Below, one piece after another: positions 10,346-20,360 of a stretch of DNA of 64,000 nt. Where the stretch lies: positions 192,257,415-192,321,414 of the forward strand of contig NC_059074.1 in NCBI RefSeq assembly GCF_020497125.1, given 5' to 3'. Source of the stretch: Mauremys mutica. Its lineage: Eukaryota; Chordata; Testudines; Geoemydidae. How positions within the stretch are numbered: the first letter of the stretch is position 1; each line of letters begins with the position of its first letter. The position numbers were made by a program, and so were the translations under genes. The notes under the pieces are model-generated. The model was not told the DNA's origin, searched no databases, and was given only the letters and a program-made list of their open reading frames with translations.

Positions 10346-11754
10346 GTGTGCTGCAGGTTGGTTGGTTGGTTTTAATGACTGTTTTCTCCTAAAAGTGTGG
10401 TTTGATTTCCTAACCAAAAGCAATTGATGGTTCTTGATACATTTAATTCCTGAATCTTAAAGTTTGTTTTACTTGAGAATTCACTTTCCTGGGACAAGGT
10501 GAGGAGCAGAGAGAGGAAAGGCCAGTTCCTGCCTCTGCCTAGTCCTTGCATTGCTGGGGCAATGTGCTGCCCTAGGGACAATGTCAAAAGAAACCCTCCA
10601 AAGTGACTCCTTTGATCCTGCTCTTTTCTAGCATTTGGTTCAGAGACTCTGGATTCTCTCTTTATCCCTTGCCGCTATGGAAAAGCTAGCTATGTTTGCA
10701 TGCTTGGTCTCAGCTCAGAGGCTTCTCAAAAAAACCTCTCATTAGAACTTGGTCACTCTGTACATGTAGATTCAATTTATAACTAGTTTATAATAAATGA
10801 GTAAGAGGTGTTTTAATAGAAGGTAATTAAATTGCTATAGAGGGTAATTAAATTGAGTCCAGCAGGTCAATAGGTAGTTCACATCCATCTTAAGCAACTT
10901 CTAGTGAGCTTATAACCATCTCTGACATATACTGCTCATACCTGTAACATGCTTATGACATCCAGTCATCAGTTTATAAACAGCTTCTAAATGGAACCTT
11001 AGTATAAACCGTGAGTGAAAAACCCTTCCAGCCCTGGTGAGGTGGTGGGTTTTACACCTGGTGAGCTGTTTGGAAATGGTCTGGAAATTGATGTCCACGC
11101 TGGGGAGATGGCATTTACTGGAATTAACATCTAGGATTTCCATAGTGTCATCACAACTAATGTTATTTTTAAACAGCAACAGTAAATGCGTTTTCAATAA
11201 AGCTCCTGTTTGAAGCAAGCTGTGAAAGCCTATAGAAGGGCTGTTTGGGTGGTCAGCTGGCCTCGTGGTTTGGGCCTCTGCCTCCCATCTTTCTGTCAGT
11301 TCAGGGAATCCCAGCCCGCTGGATGAGATCCCAGCTGGACTGACCTTCTTGGGGCCAGAAGTCGTAGCTCATGGGTGGGGAAGGAACCTGGGCCCTCCCT
11401 CTCCACCGGGTCCCAGCCCAGGACCCTGAGAGAGCAGCATGAGACAGCCTAGGTTTGGCCAGTCCCTTGCTCAGCTTCTCCTGGGCCCCTTCCTGCCACC
11501 CTGCCTCTCGGTTCAGGGTGTGCTTGGAGCTGACAAAGTCTTTGCTTCAAAACTCCAGTGCAGGGCCGATGACTGTGCCCTCCTGTACCCCTTGCCCATG
11601 GTCCTCCCTCCCTCTGGGGGTGTCTGGGGGAGGACTCCCAGCTGCTGCAGAGCCGTGTTCCTCCAGATAATGGCCTCTTTCTTTGCCCCCTGACCTGGGT
11701 TTGCTGACGCTCCAATTGTTCTGGGCATCTCCCCAGAAGCATGCTCCACATCAG

Positions 11755-11990
11755 CCCCCGTACTGGGAAGAGGCTGGCGCTGCCCCTACTGGCCGCAGCT
11801 TGTCACTACCCCTCTCTGGAAAGCACTTTTTGTGCATTACCCTGCATGGCTACTGGGTGTCCCTGCTCCTCCAGGAGAAAGAGTCTGTGCCTTACTCCGA
11901 CTGGCCACCAGGTGTCACTACTACTGCAGGGGCAACACTTGCTCCCCAGGGCAGGGGAGGAGTTGATTGGGGCACCGAGCAGGAGGCGCT
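11755..11990 (+). repeat. second copy of the 1850-2112 repeat family
   Basis: Shares 'tactgggaagaggctggcgctgcccctactggcc', 'tttgtgcattaccctgc', 'gactggccaccaggtgtcact' with 1850-2112. No coding meaning is evident. Flanking 10350-11750 holds no gene that I can support. Confidence 0.5.
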
Positions 11991-12420
11991 GGAGGGGACG
12001 GGGAGATGTCATTGGGTGCTAAGCACCCAATAAATTTTCCATAGGTGTTCCAGCCCGGGGTTAGCTAATGATTTATCTATATGCTGGTTTGCGGTATTTT
12101 TAATTTTGCAAAGATGCCAGGTGGGGGTTCAAAATGTATTGCCCAGAATACCCCCCATCCCCTATTTCTTCCACTATTGCATCCTTACGGCAGTACCCTG
12201 CCCCCCCCCCGTAGGAAAAATTCCCATAATAAATAATCGGTGGGAGTGGTCCAATGTCTGCCAACACTCATGAGTATGGGTAACAGTACATGCATATCCT
12301 TGATGTGTTTTCAGCATCAGGGCCAACCCCTTTATGGGCTCAGCTGCAGAAAGGGAAGAGTTCCGTGCTGGAGTTAGACTTTATATATTGGAAGTTTTTG
12401 AAATTTACCTAAATACAATG

Positions 12421-12511
12421 GCATCCGACGAAGTGGGTATTCACCCACGAAAGCTCATGCTGCAAAACGTCTGTTAGTCTATAAGGTGCCACAGGATTCT
12501 TTGCTGCTTTT
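12421..12511 (+). repeat. 91-bp insertion with a hammerhead-ribozyme-like core, 13-bp TSD
   Basis: The insert is flanked by the identical 13-mer cctaaatacaatg at 12408-12420 and 12512-12524, showing insertion with target duplication. Its start folds like a hammerhead: a CCGACGAA strand (CUGANGA position), a 6-bp stem II (gtgggt/acccac around a short loop), GAAA, and a minimal stem III (gc-tcat-gc) followed by T. The U at core position 4 is C here and the cleavage-site H residue is G, so this copy is probably inactive. Such minimal hammerheads are known from Penelope-like elements and retrozyme-like repeats (established knowledge); the family assignment here is inference. The segment 'gtctgttagtctataaggtgccacagga' is a common turtle repeat string. 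Confidence 0.6.
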
Positions 12512-12557
12512 CCTAAATACAATGTTTATAGCCTACATGCATTACCCAGTGGGCATC

Positions 12558-13361
12558 AAGGGTTAAGGTCTCTTTTACCTGTAAAGGGTTAACAAGCAGT
12601 AACCTGATGAACACCTGACCAGAGGACCAATCAAGGGACAAGATAATTTCAAATCTCTGTGAAGGGAAGTCTTTGTGTGTGTTCTTTGTTTGGGTCTTTG
12701 TTCTCTTTTTGGATCTAAGAGAGACCAGACGTATTTCCAAGCCCTCCAAGTTTGCCTGAAGTATTTTTTACTATTCAGTATAGTGAGTATTAGAAAGGTG
12801 GATTAGTCTTATAATTTAATTTCTGCATTTGCAATTGTGTGTTTGCTGGATAAATTCTTTATTTCTGTTTGCTGTTACTTTGATTACTCTGAGAAAGGAG
12901 GCGGGGAGTCTCTCCAGTTTTATAAGTTAGACCCTGTAAATTTTTCAATCCTGGTGTTACAGAGATAGTGTACTTTTTTTTCTTTTTAATCAAATCCTTT
13001 TCTTTTCAGAATCTGATTGATTTCTTCCCTTGTTTGGATTTTTCAGGGGAAGGGGAGGGGGATAGGGAATCCTTCTGTTTGATTCAAGGAATTTGAATCC
13101 AGGTATCTCTCCTAAGGACTAGGAGAAGGGAGGGGGAAGAAGCAGGGGGGAATGGTTTATTTCCGTTTGTGTTGAGATTCAAGGAGTTTGGATCTGTGTT
13201 CCCCAGGGAAAGTTTGGGAGAACAGGGAGTGTGCTAGACACTGAAACTTCTAGCTGGTGGCAGCTTTACCAGAGCTAAACTAGGATTTTAGTTTAGAGGA
13301 GTCCATGCAGGTCCCCATCTTGTGAATGCTAAAGTTCAAAGTGGGGAATAAACCTATGACA
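12558..13361 (+). repeat. 5' LTR of the Gmr1-like gypsy element
   Basis: Starts aagggttaaggtctcttttacc and ends aaacctatgaca. It aligns with the 3' LTR at 22547 but lacks that LTR's first ~18 bases. The 5-mer gcatc stands directly before it (12553-12557) and directly after the 3' LTR (23371-23375), matching the expected 5-bp TSD. The next bases, tggtaggcagtgg, are at the primer-binding-site position. Confidence 0.9.
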
Positions 13362-13637
13362 TGGTAGGCAGTGGTGGGATGTTTTAAGAACCAAGGATTG
13401 TTTTTTTTCTAACAAGGCTTGTTAGGAAGGACCCCCACTGAGAGAGCATTAGCAGTTTGCCAGAGACAAGTTACAAAACCAGATTTTCTGGTTCTCTGTC
13501 AGCGAACAACCAGCTACACATTTGCAAATGAAAAGTTTTGTTTTCTTTTTATTCAGTCGGTGATAGAAAGGGTTACGAACTTGTAATCCAAGCAAGTGAA
13601 CCAAGCAACATAGTTAATTCACTGACTGCAGAGGGGT

Positions 13638-15371
13638 GTGGCCAGCACCAGAAAGCACACAGACTTGAGTACCAGTGAAACAGTTGACAAACTCGAACTG
13701 GCCAGGATGCAAGCAGCAGAAAAAGACAAAGAACATCAAAGACAGATGGAACTAATTAAAGCAGAAATGGCCAGGGAAGAAGCTGCCCACAAGAGAGAGA
13801 TGGAGAAGCAAGAGGCCGAACACAGGAGAAAAATGGAGATAAAAGACAAAGAGCTGGAATTAGAAAAGGCTAAGCAGAATGTTCCAGCCAATCCCAACGA
13901 CCCTTCTCCAGGAACTGTTCCCCATCCCAGGAAATTTCCCACCTACACGGCAGGTGATGACACTGCGGCCTTCTTGGAAAATTTTGAAAGGACCTGCCAT
14001 GGATACAGCATCCCTGAAGACCAGTACATGATAGAGCTGAGGCCACTGCTCAGTGGACCCTTAGCAGAGGTGGCAGCTGAAATGCCTAAGGAAAACATGA
14101 ACGATTATGAACTGTTTCAAAAAAAGGCCAGAATCAGAATGGGGCTAACACCTGAGCATGCCCGTCGGTGGTTCAGAGCCCTAAAGTGGAAACCAGATGT
14201 GTCATTCCCCAGACATGCCTACTACATTGACAAAAATTGGAATGCATGGAAATCAAGAACAAAGGTTCAAAATTTTGAAGAGCTGTCACTCCTGATGAGA
14301 ATGGAACAGTTCTTAGATGGTGTTCCTGAGGAAATAGAACGGTACATCATAGATGGGAAACCCAAAACTATAACCGAGGCAGGGGAGATTGGAGCCAGAT
14401 GGGTGGAAATAGCAGAAAAGAAAAAAGCTACTATCAAGGGGAGCAAATATAACAAGGGGCAAGCTGACAATAAATCCTACCACGGGGGGCCACCCAAGAC
14501 CCCAGCTACAACCCAAGGAAAGCCTCAGACTACCTACAGTCCCACCTCACCAGTCTCCAGCAACCCACACCGGCCCAGTGACCCGTCAGCCGGGCGATGT
14601 TTTAAATCTAATGAACTGAGACATATAAAGGCCAACTTCTCCAAGAACCCCAATCGAGTACAGTCCATTACACCATCATCATGCCAAGGACCCCCAGATC
14701 CAGATATCTCTCAAATACCCCTGGAGCGCAGGGAAACCTTGAGAGTGGGCGAAAAGAAGGTTACCGCGTGGAGAGACACCGGGGCACATGTGTCAGTTAT
14801 CCACCAGTCCTTAGTAGACCCGATATTCATCAACCCAGAGGTCCAAGTCACAATTTCTCCATTCATATCAAACTCTGTAACCTTACCTACAGCTGAATTG
14901 CCTGTCCAGTACAAGGGCTGGTCAGGAAAGTGGACTTTTGCTGTCTATGACAATTATCCCATCCCCATGCTACTGGGGGAAGACTTGGCCAACCATGTGA
15001 AGCTGGCCAAGACGGGGGGAGTGGTCTCCCGCAGTCAGGCCAAACAAGCTTCCACTCCCATCCCTGTTCCGGAGCCGTCCACCAGGGCCCCATCTGTGTT
15101 ACCAGAGACCCAGACAGAGGTGGTGGAACCGGAACCCATGCCAACAACTACAACAGCCATAGTACATCCAGTCCCAGAACCGGAACTGGAAGAGCAACCA
15201 GCATCAGAACCATTGCCAGCACTGACGCCAGCGCTTGCAAACCCGTCTCCAACCCCATCGCCAGAGGGCGCCAGCGGGCCTGAACTGGCAGAAGCAGCAG
15301 ACAACCCTACCCAAGAGGCTCAGCCAGAGCCTGAAATATCACCTAGTGCACCAGCGGAGAGCGGTTCATAG
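13638..15371 (+). CDS. gag-protease polyprotein of Gmr1-like gypsy element
   Basis: An open frame of about 577 codons. It has a charged coiled coil (residues ~18-82, AEKDKEHQRQMEL...), a capsid N-terminal part (~98-150), and a SCAN-like capsid C-terminal domain (~155-260, with KARIRMGLTPEHARRWFRAL and LLMRMEQFLDGVPEEIERYI). A degenerate zinc knuckle follows (CFKSNELRHIKANF at ~321: the second and last Cys of CCHC are Ser and Phe), then an aspartic protease with the DTGA active site at D380 and an MLLGEDL motif at ~444. The tail is proline/glutamate rich. The frame opens at 13626. The codon at 13638 is GTG and the first ATG is codon 24 (13707), so the true start may be lost. SCAN domains of host zinc-finger genes derive from such capsids (established knowledge). 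It ends at a TAG with the integrase frame continuing in register. Confidence 0.85.
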   Translation: MASTRKHTDLSTSETVDKLELARMQAAEKDKEHQRQMELIKAEMAREEAAHKREMEKQEAEHRRKMEIKDKELELEKAKQNVPANPNDPSPGTVPHPRKFPTYTAGDDTAAFLENFERTCHGYSIPEDQYMIELRPLLSGPLAEVAAEMPKENMNDYELFQKKARIRMGLTPEHARRWFRALKWKPDVSFPRHAYYIDKNWNAWKSRTKVQNFEELSLLMRMEQFLDGVPEEIERYIIDGKPKTITEAGEIGARWVEIAEKKKATIKGSKYNKGQADNKSYHGGPPKTPATTQGKPQTTYSPTSPVSSNPHRPSDPSAGRCFKSNELRHIKANFSKNPNRVQSITPSSCQGPPDPDISQIPLERRETLRVGEKKVTAWRDTGAHVSVIHQSLVDPIFINPEVQVTISPFISNSVTLPTAELPVQYKGWSGKWTFAVYDNYPIPMLLGEDLANHVKLAKTGGVVSRSQAKQASTPIPVPEPSTRAPSVLPETQTEVVEPEPMPTTTTAIVHPVPEPELEEQPASEPLPALTPALANPSPTPSPEGASGPELAEAADNPTQEAQPEPEISPSAPAESGS

Positions 15372-16222
15372 TCAACGGAAACAACCTCATCACCTACATC
15401 GCTTCCAGAGGGACCAAGCCCAAGTCCACAGTCTAAGGAGGAACTAGTGTCCCCAGCCTCAAGGGAACAGTTCCAGACTGAGCAGGAAGCCGATGACAGC
15501 CTTAAGAAAGCTTGGGCGGCGGCACGGAGCAACCCACCGCCTCTCAGCTCTTCTAACCGATCCCGGTTTGTTGTAGAACAAGGACTTTTATATAAGGAGA
15601 CTCTTTCTGGTGGACACCAGGAAGGCTGGCATCCTCAAAAACAGTTGGTAGTTCCAACTAAGTACCGGGAAAAGCTCTTAAGCTTGGCCCATGATCATCC
15701 CAGTGGTCATTCTGGGGTGAACAGAACCAAGGACAGGTTGGGGAAGTCCTTCCACTGGGAGAGGATGGGCAAGGACGTTGCCAATTATGTCCGGTCTTGT
15801 GAGGTATGCCAAAAGGTAGGAAAGCCCCAAGACCAGGTCAAGGCCCCTCTCCAGCCACTCCCCATAATTGAGGTCCCATTTCAGAGAGTAGCTGTGGATA
15901 TTATAGGTCCTTTCCCAAAGAAGACCCCCAGAGGAAAACAATACATACTGACTTTTGTGGACTTTGCTACCTGATGGCCGGAAGCAGTAGCTCTAAGCAA
16001 CACCAGGGCTAAAAATGTGTGCCAGGCCTTAACTGACATTTTGCCAGGGTAGGTTGGGCCTCCGACATTCTTACAGATTCGGGAACAAATTTCCTGTCAG
16101 GGGCCATGAAAGACCTGTGGGAAGCTCATGGGGTGAATCACTTGGTTGCCACCCCGTACCACCACCAAACCAATGGCCTGGTGGAAAAGTTTAATGGAAC
16201 TTTGGGGGCCATGATCCGTAAC
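15372..16222 (+). pseudogene. integrase N-terminal and core region (Gmr1-like gypsy)
   Basis: This continues in the same frame as gag-protease after one TAG codon (15369-15371). In the open stretch 15447-15974 an HHCC zinc-binding module is seen (H84, H88, C118, C121), then the start of the catalytic core with VAVDIIGPF (first Asp, ~D151) and YILTFVDFAT. A TGA at 15972-15974 ends it. Beyond, a frame change near 16045 leads to a second Asp in LTDSGTNF and to HQTNGLVEKFNGT, which holds the catalytic Glu. The gene is cut at 16222 by the ERV and resumes at 20367. The catalytic residues are all present but the frame is broken twice. Confidence 0.88.
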
Positions 16223-16514
16223 TGTTGCAGCGCAGGCGTGCGTGGACAGAGCTCGACCACCAATATGATTAAAAGCAGAGTCATTTTATTTCTCTCCAGC
16301 ATATTTCATTTATACAATTAATGCAGGCAATCAAGCAATTGCTAATTGGTTAATAAGGTGCAAACAGGCACAGCTGTAACTTCATTGGCTATTTAACATC
16401 CTGGCCAACCCTTTAATTTATTATCCTGTTATTGTCTCCCAGCAGATAAGAACTAGCTTCATCCTTGAAACTTGCATGTCAGTTTCTCACACTCTCATGC
16501 ACAACAATCCCACA
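16223..16514 (-). repeat. 3' LTR of the 16-20 kb ERV
   Basis: 292 bp, TG...CA ends, 291/292 identical to the partner LTR by eye. In element orientation it is the 3' LTR because the polypurine tract adjoins it. Confidence 0.92.
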
Positions 16515-19185
16515 CTTCCCCCCTCTTCTCATAATAAAAAAAAGGAAGGCACAGCAAAACAATCCCAACTCACAATATCAATACTACATACACACAAGCC
16601 AAAACAAAGGGCAAATAAAAACACCAGCTGTCTAACTAAACCGTAACAATATCTTCCGCAGTACCCTGCTCTCACCTATCACATCCCCCCTCCAGGTAAT
16701 GCAAGTGGCCCAAGGGGCCAGGAGGGTTCTGCCAATGTGCAAACACCCACAAAGCAGATTTCCAATAAGGGCTTCCACTGCAGCAACATGGGGCAGCAGG
16801 CAGAAGGCCGTAGTATTTATGGCACTCTGCGCCAAAATCAGTCAAGGCCGGACCCACTTCGCCGGAATCCACCTGGCTTACTGTCTTCCCATTTCCCATG
16901 CACCGTATCTGATCCAATTAGGCCACCTGGCCTTTGCCTCGCTCTGGCAGTTCCCTACTTTCTCATAACAACATTATCTCATCCCTCTGTTCTCGTAATC
17001 ACGCAGCTGTAATTTTCCACCAAGGCAGCATAGGGAAATTCTCCCCTCTATTCCTAAACACATAAAAAATTAACAATAACCAATTAAGCAAAACAAAACT
17101 AAAAGCCAAATAATGCTTCCTCAATATATAAGGCTTATCCATAACCATGCAATTCATAACATACAACACCAACAACATCAAACAAAACAAACATAAATAC
17201 ACAAAATCAAACACTTAAATGGTGTAAATTCTGCAGGGTTCCCCCAAACTCTATTGCACACCAAATCGTGACAAATTTCTATTACCAATCCATCCCCCAT
17301 GTGCCAGGTGATCAAACTGACACTGAGGGGGGGGGGGGGGTCCTAGCAGGAAAAACACAACATAAACCACATAAACATTTTAACAAAATCACAATTCTTT
17401 CTGGCCAGAAACACATATCACAAACAAACATAAAACATGAAACATAAATTTAAACTCTATATAGCTAACAGGCAAAACAAAAAAATTACTTCATCAAATA
17501 AATCATTTACATTAATACAATTGCTTCCTAGCTTACTCCTAAAATCCAAAACTAATCACAGCTTAAAATTTCTTACTATTAGCTTCTAACTTTAAACACT
17601 AAAAAAAAAAAAAAAAAACATCACCACTTATATGCCCTTAGCCTAATACAATTACAATTACATAGCACAATATACAATCTTCAACTAATACAACAAAATA
17701 TTCATGGCCAAACAATTGCAAACTAATATCTTGCCTAAATTTATTTACAAACATTTCAAAACACCAAAAACTTTTCTCTTTAGCATCTTTACAAAATTCA
17801 ACCTTTATTCCCTCTGGCAACCATAGAGTTAAACTTTTAGTCTCGCTACGCCCTCAAGAGTTTTTCAGCCAGCTTTCCAAGCCTTATCTGTTGCCTGTCC
17901 GCTTGGGCCCGATCCTGTTTTCCCTTCAAGTTCTCTATCTATTGCGTGCCTGCCTGGGCCCGATCCATATTTCCTCTCCAAATACGCTGTCTATTATAAT
18001 ATAGGCCACATCTAATATCAAACAGTCTACAACGGCCAATAATCAACACATAACACAAAATCAACAAAAAGTCTAAATAAACTAACAAAGGCACTTTACA
18101 TAAAAATTCTTAGGGTCACATAAATTCAAAGCCATTCTCCCAAATTACCTAAATTTATGCCTAAACAATCCACAATTCCCCCCTTTGAGAATACTCAACA
18201 AACCCGTTGGCTGAGTTTTCTCAAACTTAAAAAACAACAAACAATTAAACTCTAAAAAGCTGGGGTAAATAATTTCACATCCATCCTCCCCATGAATCCG
18301 TCAGGGTTCGATATGTAAAAGCCCTCACCCCCCAACTCAACCGGTTTACATGCTGGGGAGGGGCACTGCAAACATTTACACTTTTACTCAAACAGTGTCA
18401 AAATATATTTTTACAATTCCAAATCAAATGGCACTCCTAATATATTTGTAAGGGCAGTGGGCTATCCTGGTGCTCAAAATCACTCCGAATGGCCATCAGC
18501 TGGCCATTCAAAACGTCAAACATACCAGCTCCCACGGCAATGCTTTCTCAGCCTCAATAAAAAAAAGAACATATCATTTACAATCCAATTAGGGTGGGCT
18601 ATACATACTAAAGAATTTATCCAAAACACAGGGCGCAGCCTGTAGAATAAACCCCAAAATTCAATTAATATCACATTTCTCAGCAGGAGTCCCAAATTTC
18701 TTCCTGCCAGTGTGTAATTCTGTGTTTCTTCACCAGGGTCAGTTCTCAATGTCTTTTTAATCAGGAATTTCTGGACTTTGGTTGGGCTGCCAAGGGACAC
18801 CTTGTCCCTTTTTCATGCTGTCCAAAAACACAATAGGACTAAAAAATTACATAGGCCAATCATCAGTAAAAAAAATTCTCCTGATATAAAGGGGTCTTTT
18901 GCAATAAAAATCATGGGTCCAAGCAGTCAGTCCTTTTTGTAGCGTTTCTTTACCCATAAGAAAAGAAATCTGACACATTCCGGTAATGCCAGGCCGAGTT
19001 TTACAGCTATTCCAGCGGCCTGGGCACAGTCAAGCCCCCGCCTTTCTCTTGGCCGTTCGCCAAGTCTCAGTTGCAAGCAATGTCCTTGGCTGGGCCAAAA
19101 AAAAGGAATGAGCTTTCTTGCCTTGTTAACTCATGCTGTTCCTTTTCCTTCCCTGCTTGGCTTCTTTTAATCTGTAAATCCTGTG

Positions 19186-19569
19186 TCAGCTATCGCTGCT
19201 CATACCGGAGAAGCATAATGATTTTCCCAGCACTGTCCCAGGCTCAAACCAGCCAGTGTAGGACGCCTTCTCCGGGCTTCTGTAGGTCCGAACGACCTCC
19301 GGGGCCCCGGCACAAGCCTCTACTTGCGCCGTGCACTCCAACGTCTTCCCGTCCAGGGCTCGCTTCCAGCGGAGCATCTCCTCGTCCTGTGCCCGAAGGC
19401 CGGTCAGGAGGAGCCTCCACAACTCCCCCTCTCTTCTTAATAAGTGAATCAGTGCAGCAGGGAAGATCTTTTCCCTTTGTCGGTTCATAATGTACAACAA
19501 AGGCTTCTGTGTTATCTTTTCTTCAGCTGATACAGCGGTACTCACGTTAGCTGCTCTGCCCTTATCCAC
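19186..19569 (-). pseudogene. possible gag start of the ERV
   Basis: A 127-codon minus-strand frame lies between the hairpin-rich leader and the AT-rich interior, where gag would begin. It holds a helical, charged segment (IHLLRREGELWRLLLTGLRA) but no motif that I can assign. Position is the only argument for gag. It ends without a capsid-like region. Confidence 0.3.
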
Positions 19570-19570
19570 C

Positions 19571-19871
19571 GCGGCTTATAGCCGCCCTTCTCCTCCGCGG
19601 CTTGTAGCCGCCGCTTATCTCCGCGACTTATAGCCGCCCCTCTCCTCCGCGGCTTATAGCCGCTCTCCTCAGGGCTCAGGTGCGTCTCTCTTTTCGGACG
19701 CTCGCGGGCTTCTCCGGCACTCCCCGCTGCGGCTCCCAGCCGCTCACCGCGTCTCTGTTGGACGCCCGGGGGCGTCTCCGGCACTCTCCCCTGCGGCTCC
19801 CAGCCGCTCACCGCATCTCTGTTGGACGCCCGGGGGCTTCTCCGGCACTCTCCCCTGCGGCTCCCAGCCGC
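19571..19871 (-). repeat. array of seven short hairpins in the ERV leader
   Basis: A 15-base inverted repeat, GCGGCT-NNN-AGCCGC, occurs at 19571, 19597, 19623 (one stem change, GCGACT), 19649, 19729, 19793 and 19857. The first four start exactly 26 bp apart; the last three are 64 bp apart. Loops are TAT, TGT, TAT, TAT, then CCC three times. The array lies between primer-binding site and gag, where retroviral packaging and dimerisation signals reside. That role is inference. Confidence 0.85.
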
Positions 19872-19874
19872 CCG

Positions 19875-20058
19875 CCTCTGGGCTCAGGCTCCTGGCCGTT
19901 CGCCTCTGGGCTCAGGCTCCCGACACTATCATCACTCGATACGAGTCACGTCGGATAAGCACTCCCTGCCTCTGGGCTCAGGCTCCTGGCCGTTCGCCTC
20001 TGGGCTTCTCCGCCTGGGTCAGGCCACCGACACTTTCATTCGATACGAATCACGTCGG
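19875..20058 (-). repeat. duplicated leader segment including part of the primer-binding site
   Basis: 'gcctctgggctcaggctcctggccgttcgcctctgggct' starts at about 19875 and again at about 19970. Each copy leads to a 'cgatacga[g/a]tcacgtcgg' string (near 19938 and 20040). Only the second continues into the full tRNA-Trp primer site. Confidence 0.7.
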
Positions 20059-20068
20059 GGTCACCATT

Positions 20069-20360
20069 TGTTGCAGCGCAGGCGTGCGTGGACAGAGCTC
20101 GACCACCAATATGATTAAAAGCAGAGTCATTTTATTTCTCTCCAGCATATTTCATTTATACAATTAATGCAGGCAATCAAGCAATTGCTAATTGGTTAAT
20201 AAGGTGCAAACAGGCACAGCTGTAACTTCATTGGCTATTTAACATCCTGGTCAACCCTTTAATTTATTATCCTGTTATTGTCTCCCAGCAGATAAGAACT
20301 AGCTTCATCCTTGAAACTTGCATGTCAGTTTCTCACACTCTCATGCACAACAATCCCACA
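20069..20360 (-). repeat. 5' LTR of the 16-20 kb ERV
   Basis: 292 bp. In element (minus) orientation it precedes the primer-binding site, with the two-base spacer usual in retroviruses. One base differs from the partner LTR. Confidence 0.92.

Larger units (their letters stand above)
16223..20360 (-). mobile_element. young ERV, tRNA-Trp primer site, almost non-coding
   Basis: Two 292-bp LTRs (16223-16514 and 20069-20360) differ at a single base (ggccaacc versus ggtcaacc). A 6-bp TSD cgtaac (16217-16222, 20361-20366) shows insertion into the gypsy integrase. On the minus strand the LTR reads tgtgggattg...gcaaca. The primer-binding site TGGTGACCCCGACGTGAT (20049-20066) is exactly complementary to the 3' end of tRNA-Trp, the primer used by avian alpharetroviruses. 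The polypurine tract (agaagaggggggaag) sits beside the 3' LTR at 16515-16529. The 3.55-kb interior has no intact gag, pol or env. It is AT-rich from 16530 to 18950 and GC-rich in the leader (19560-20040). Confidence 0.93.

Noticed and set aside
19542..20118. Open frames across the ERV leader
   Set aside because: They follow the hairpin repeats and are open in several frames; non-coding leader is the better reading.
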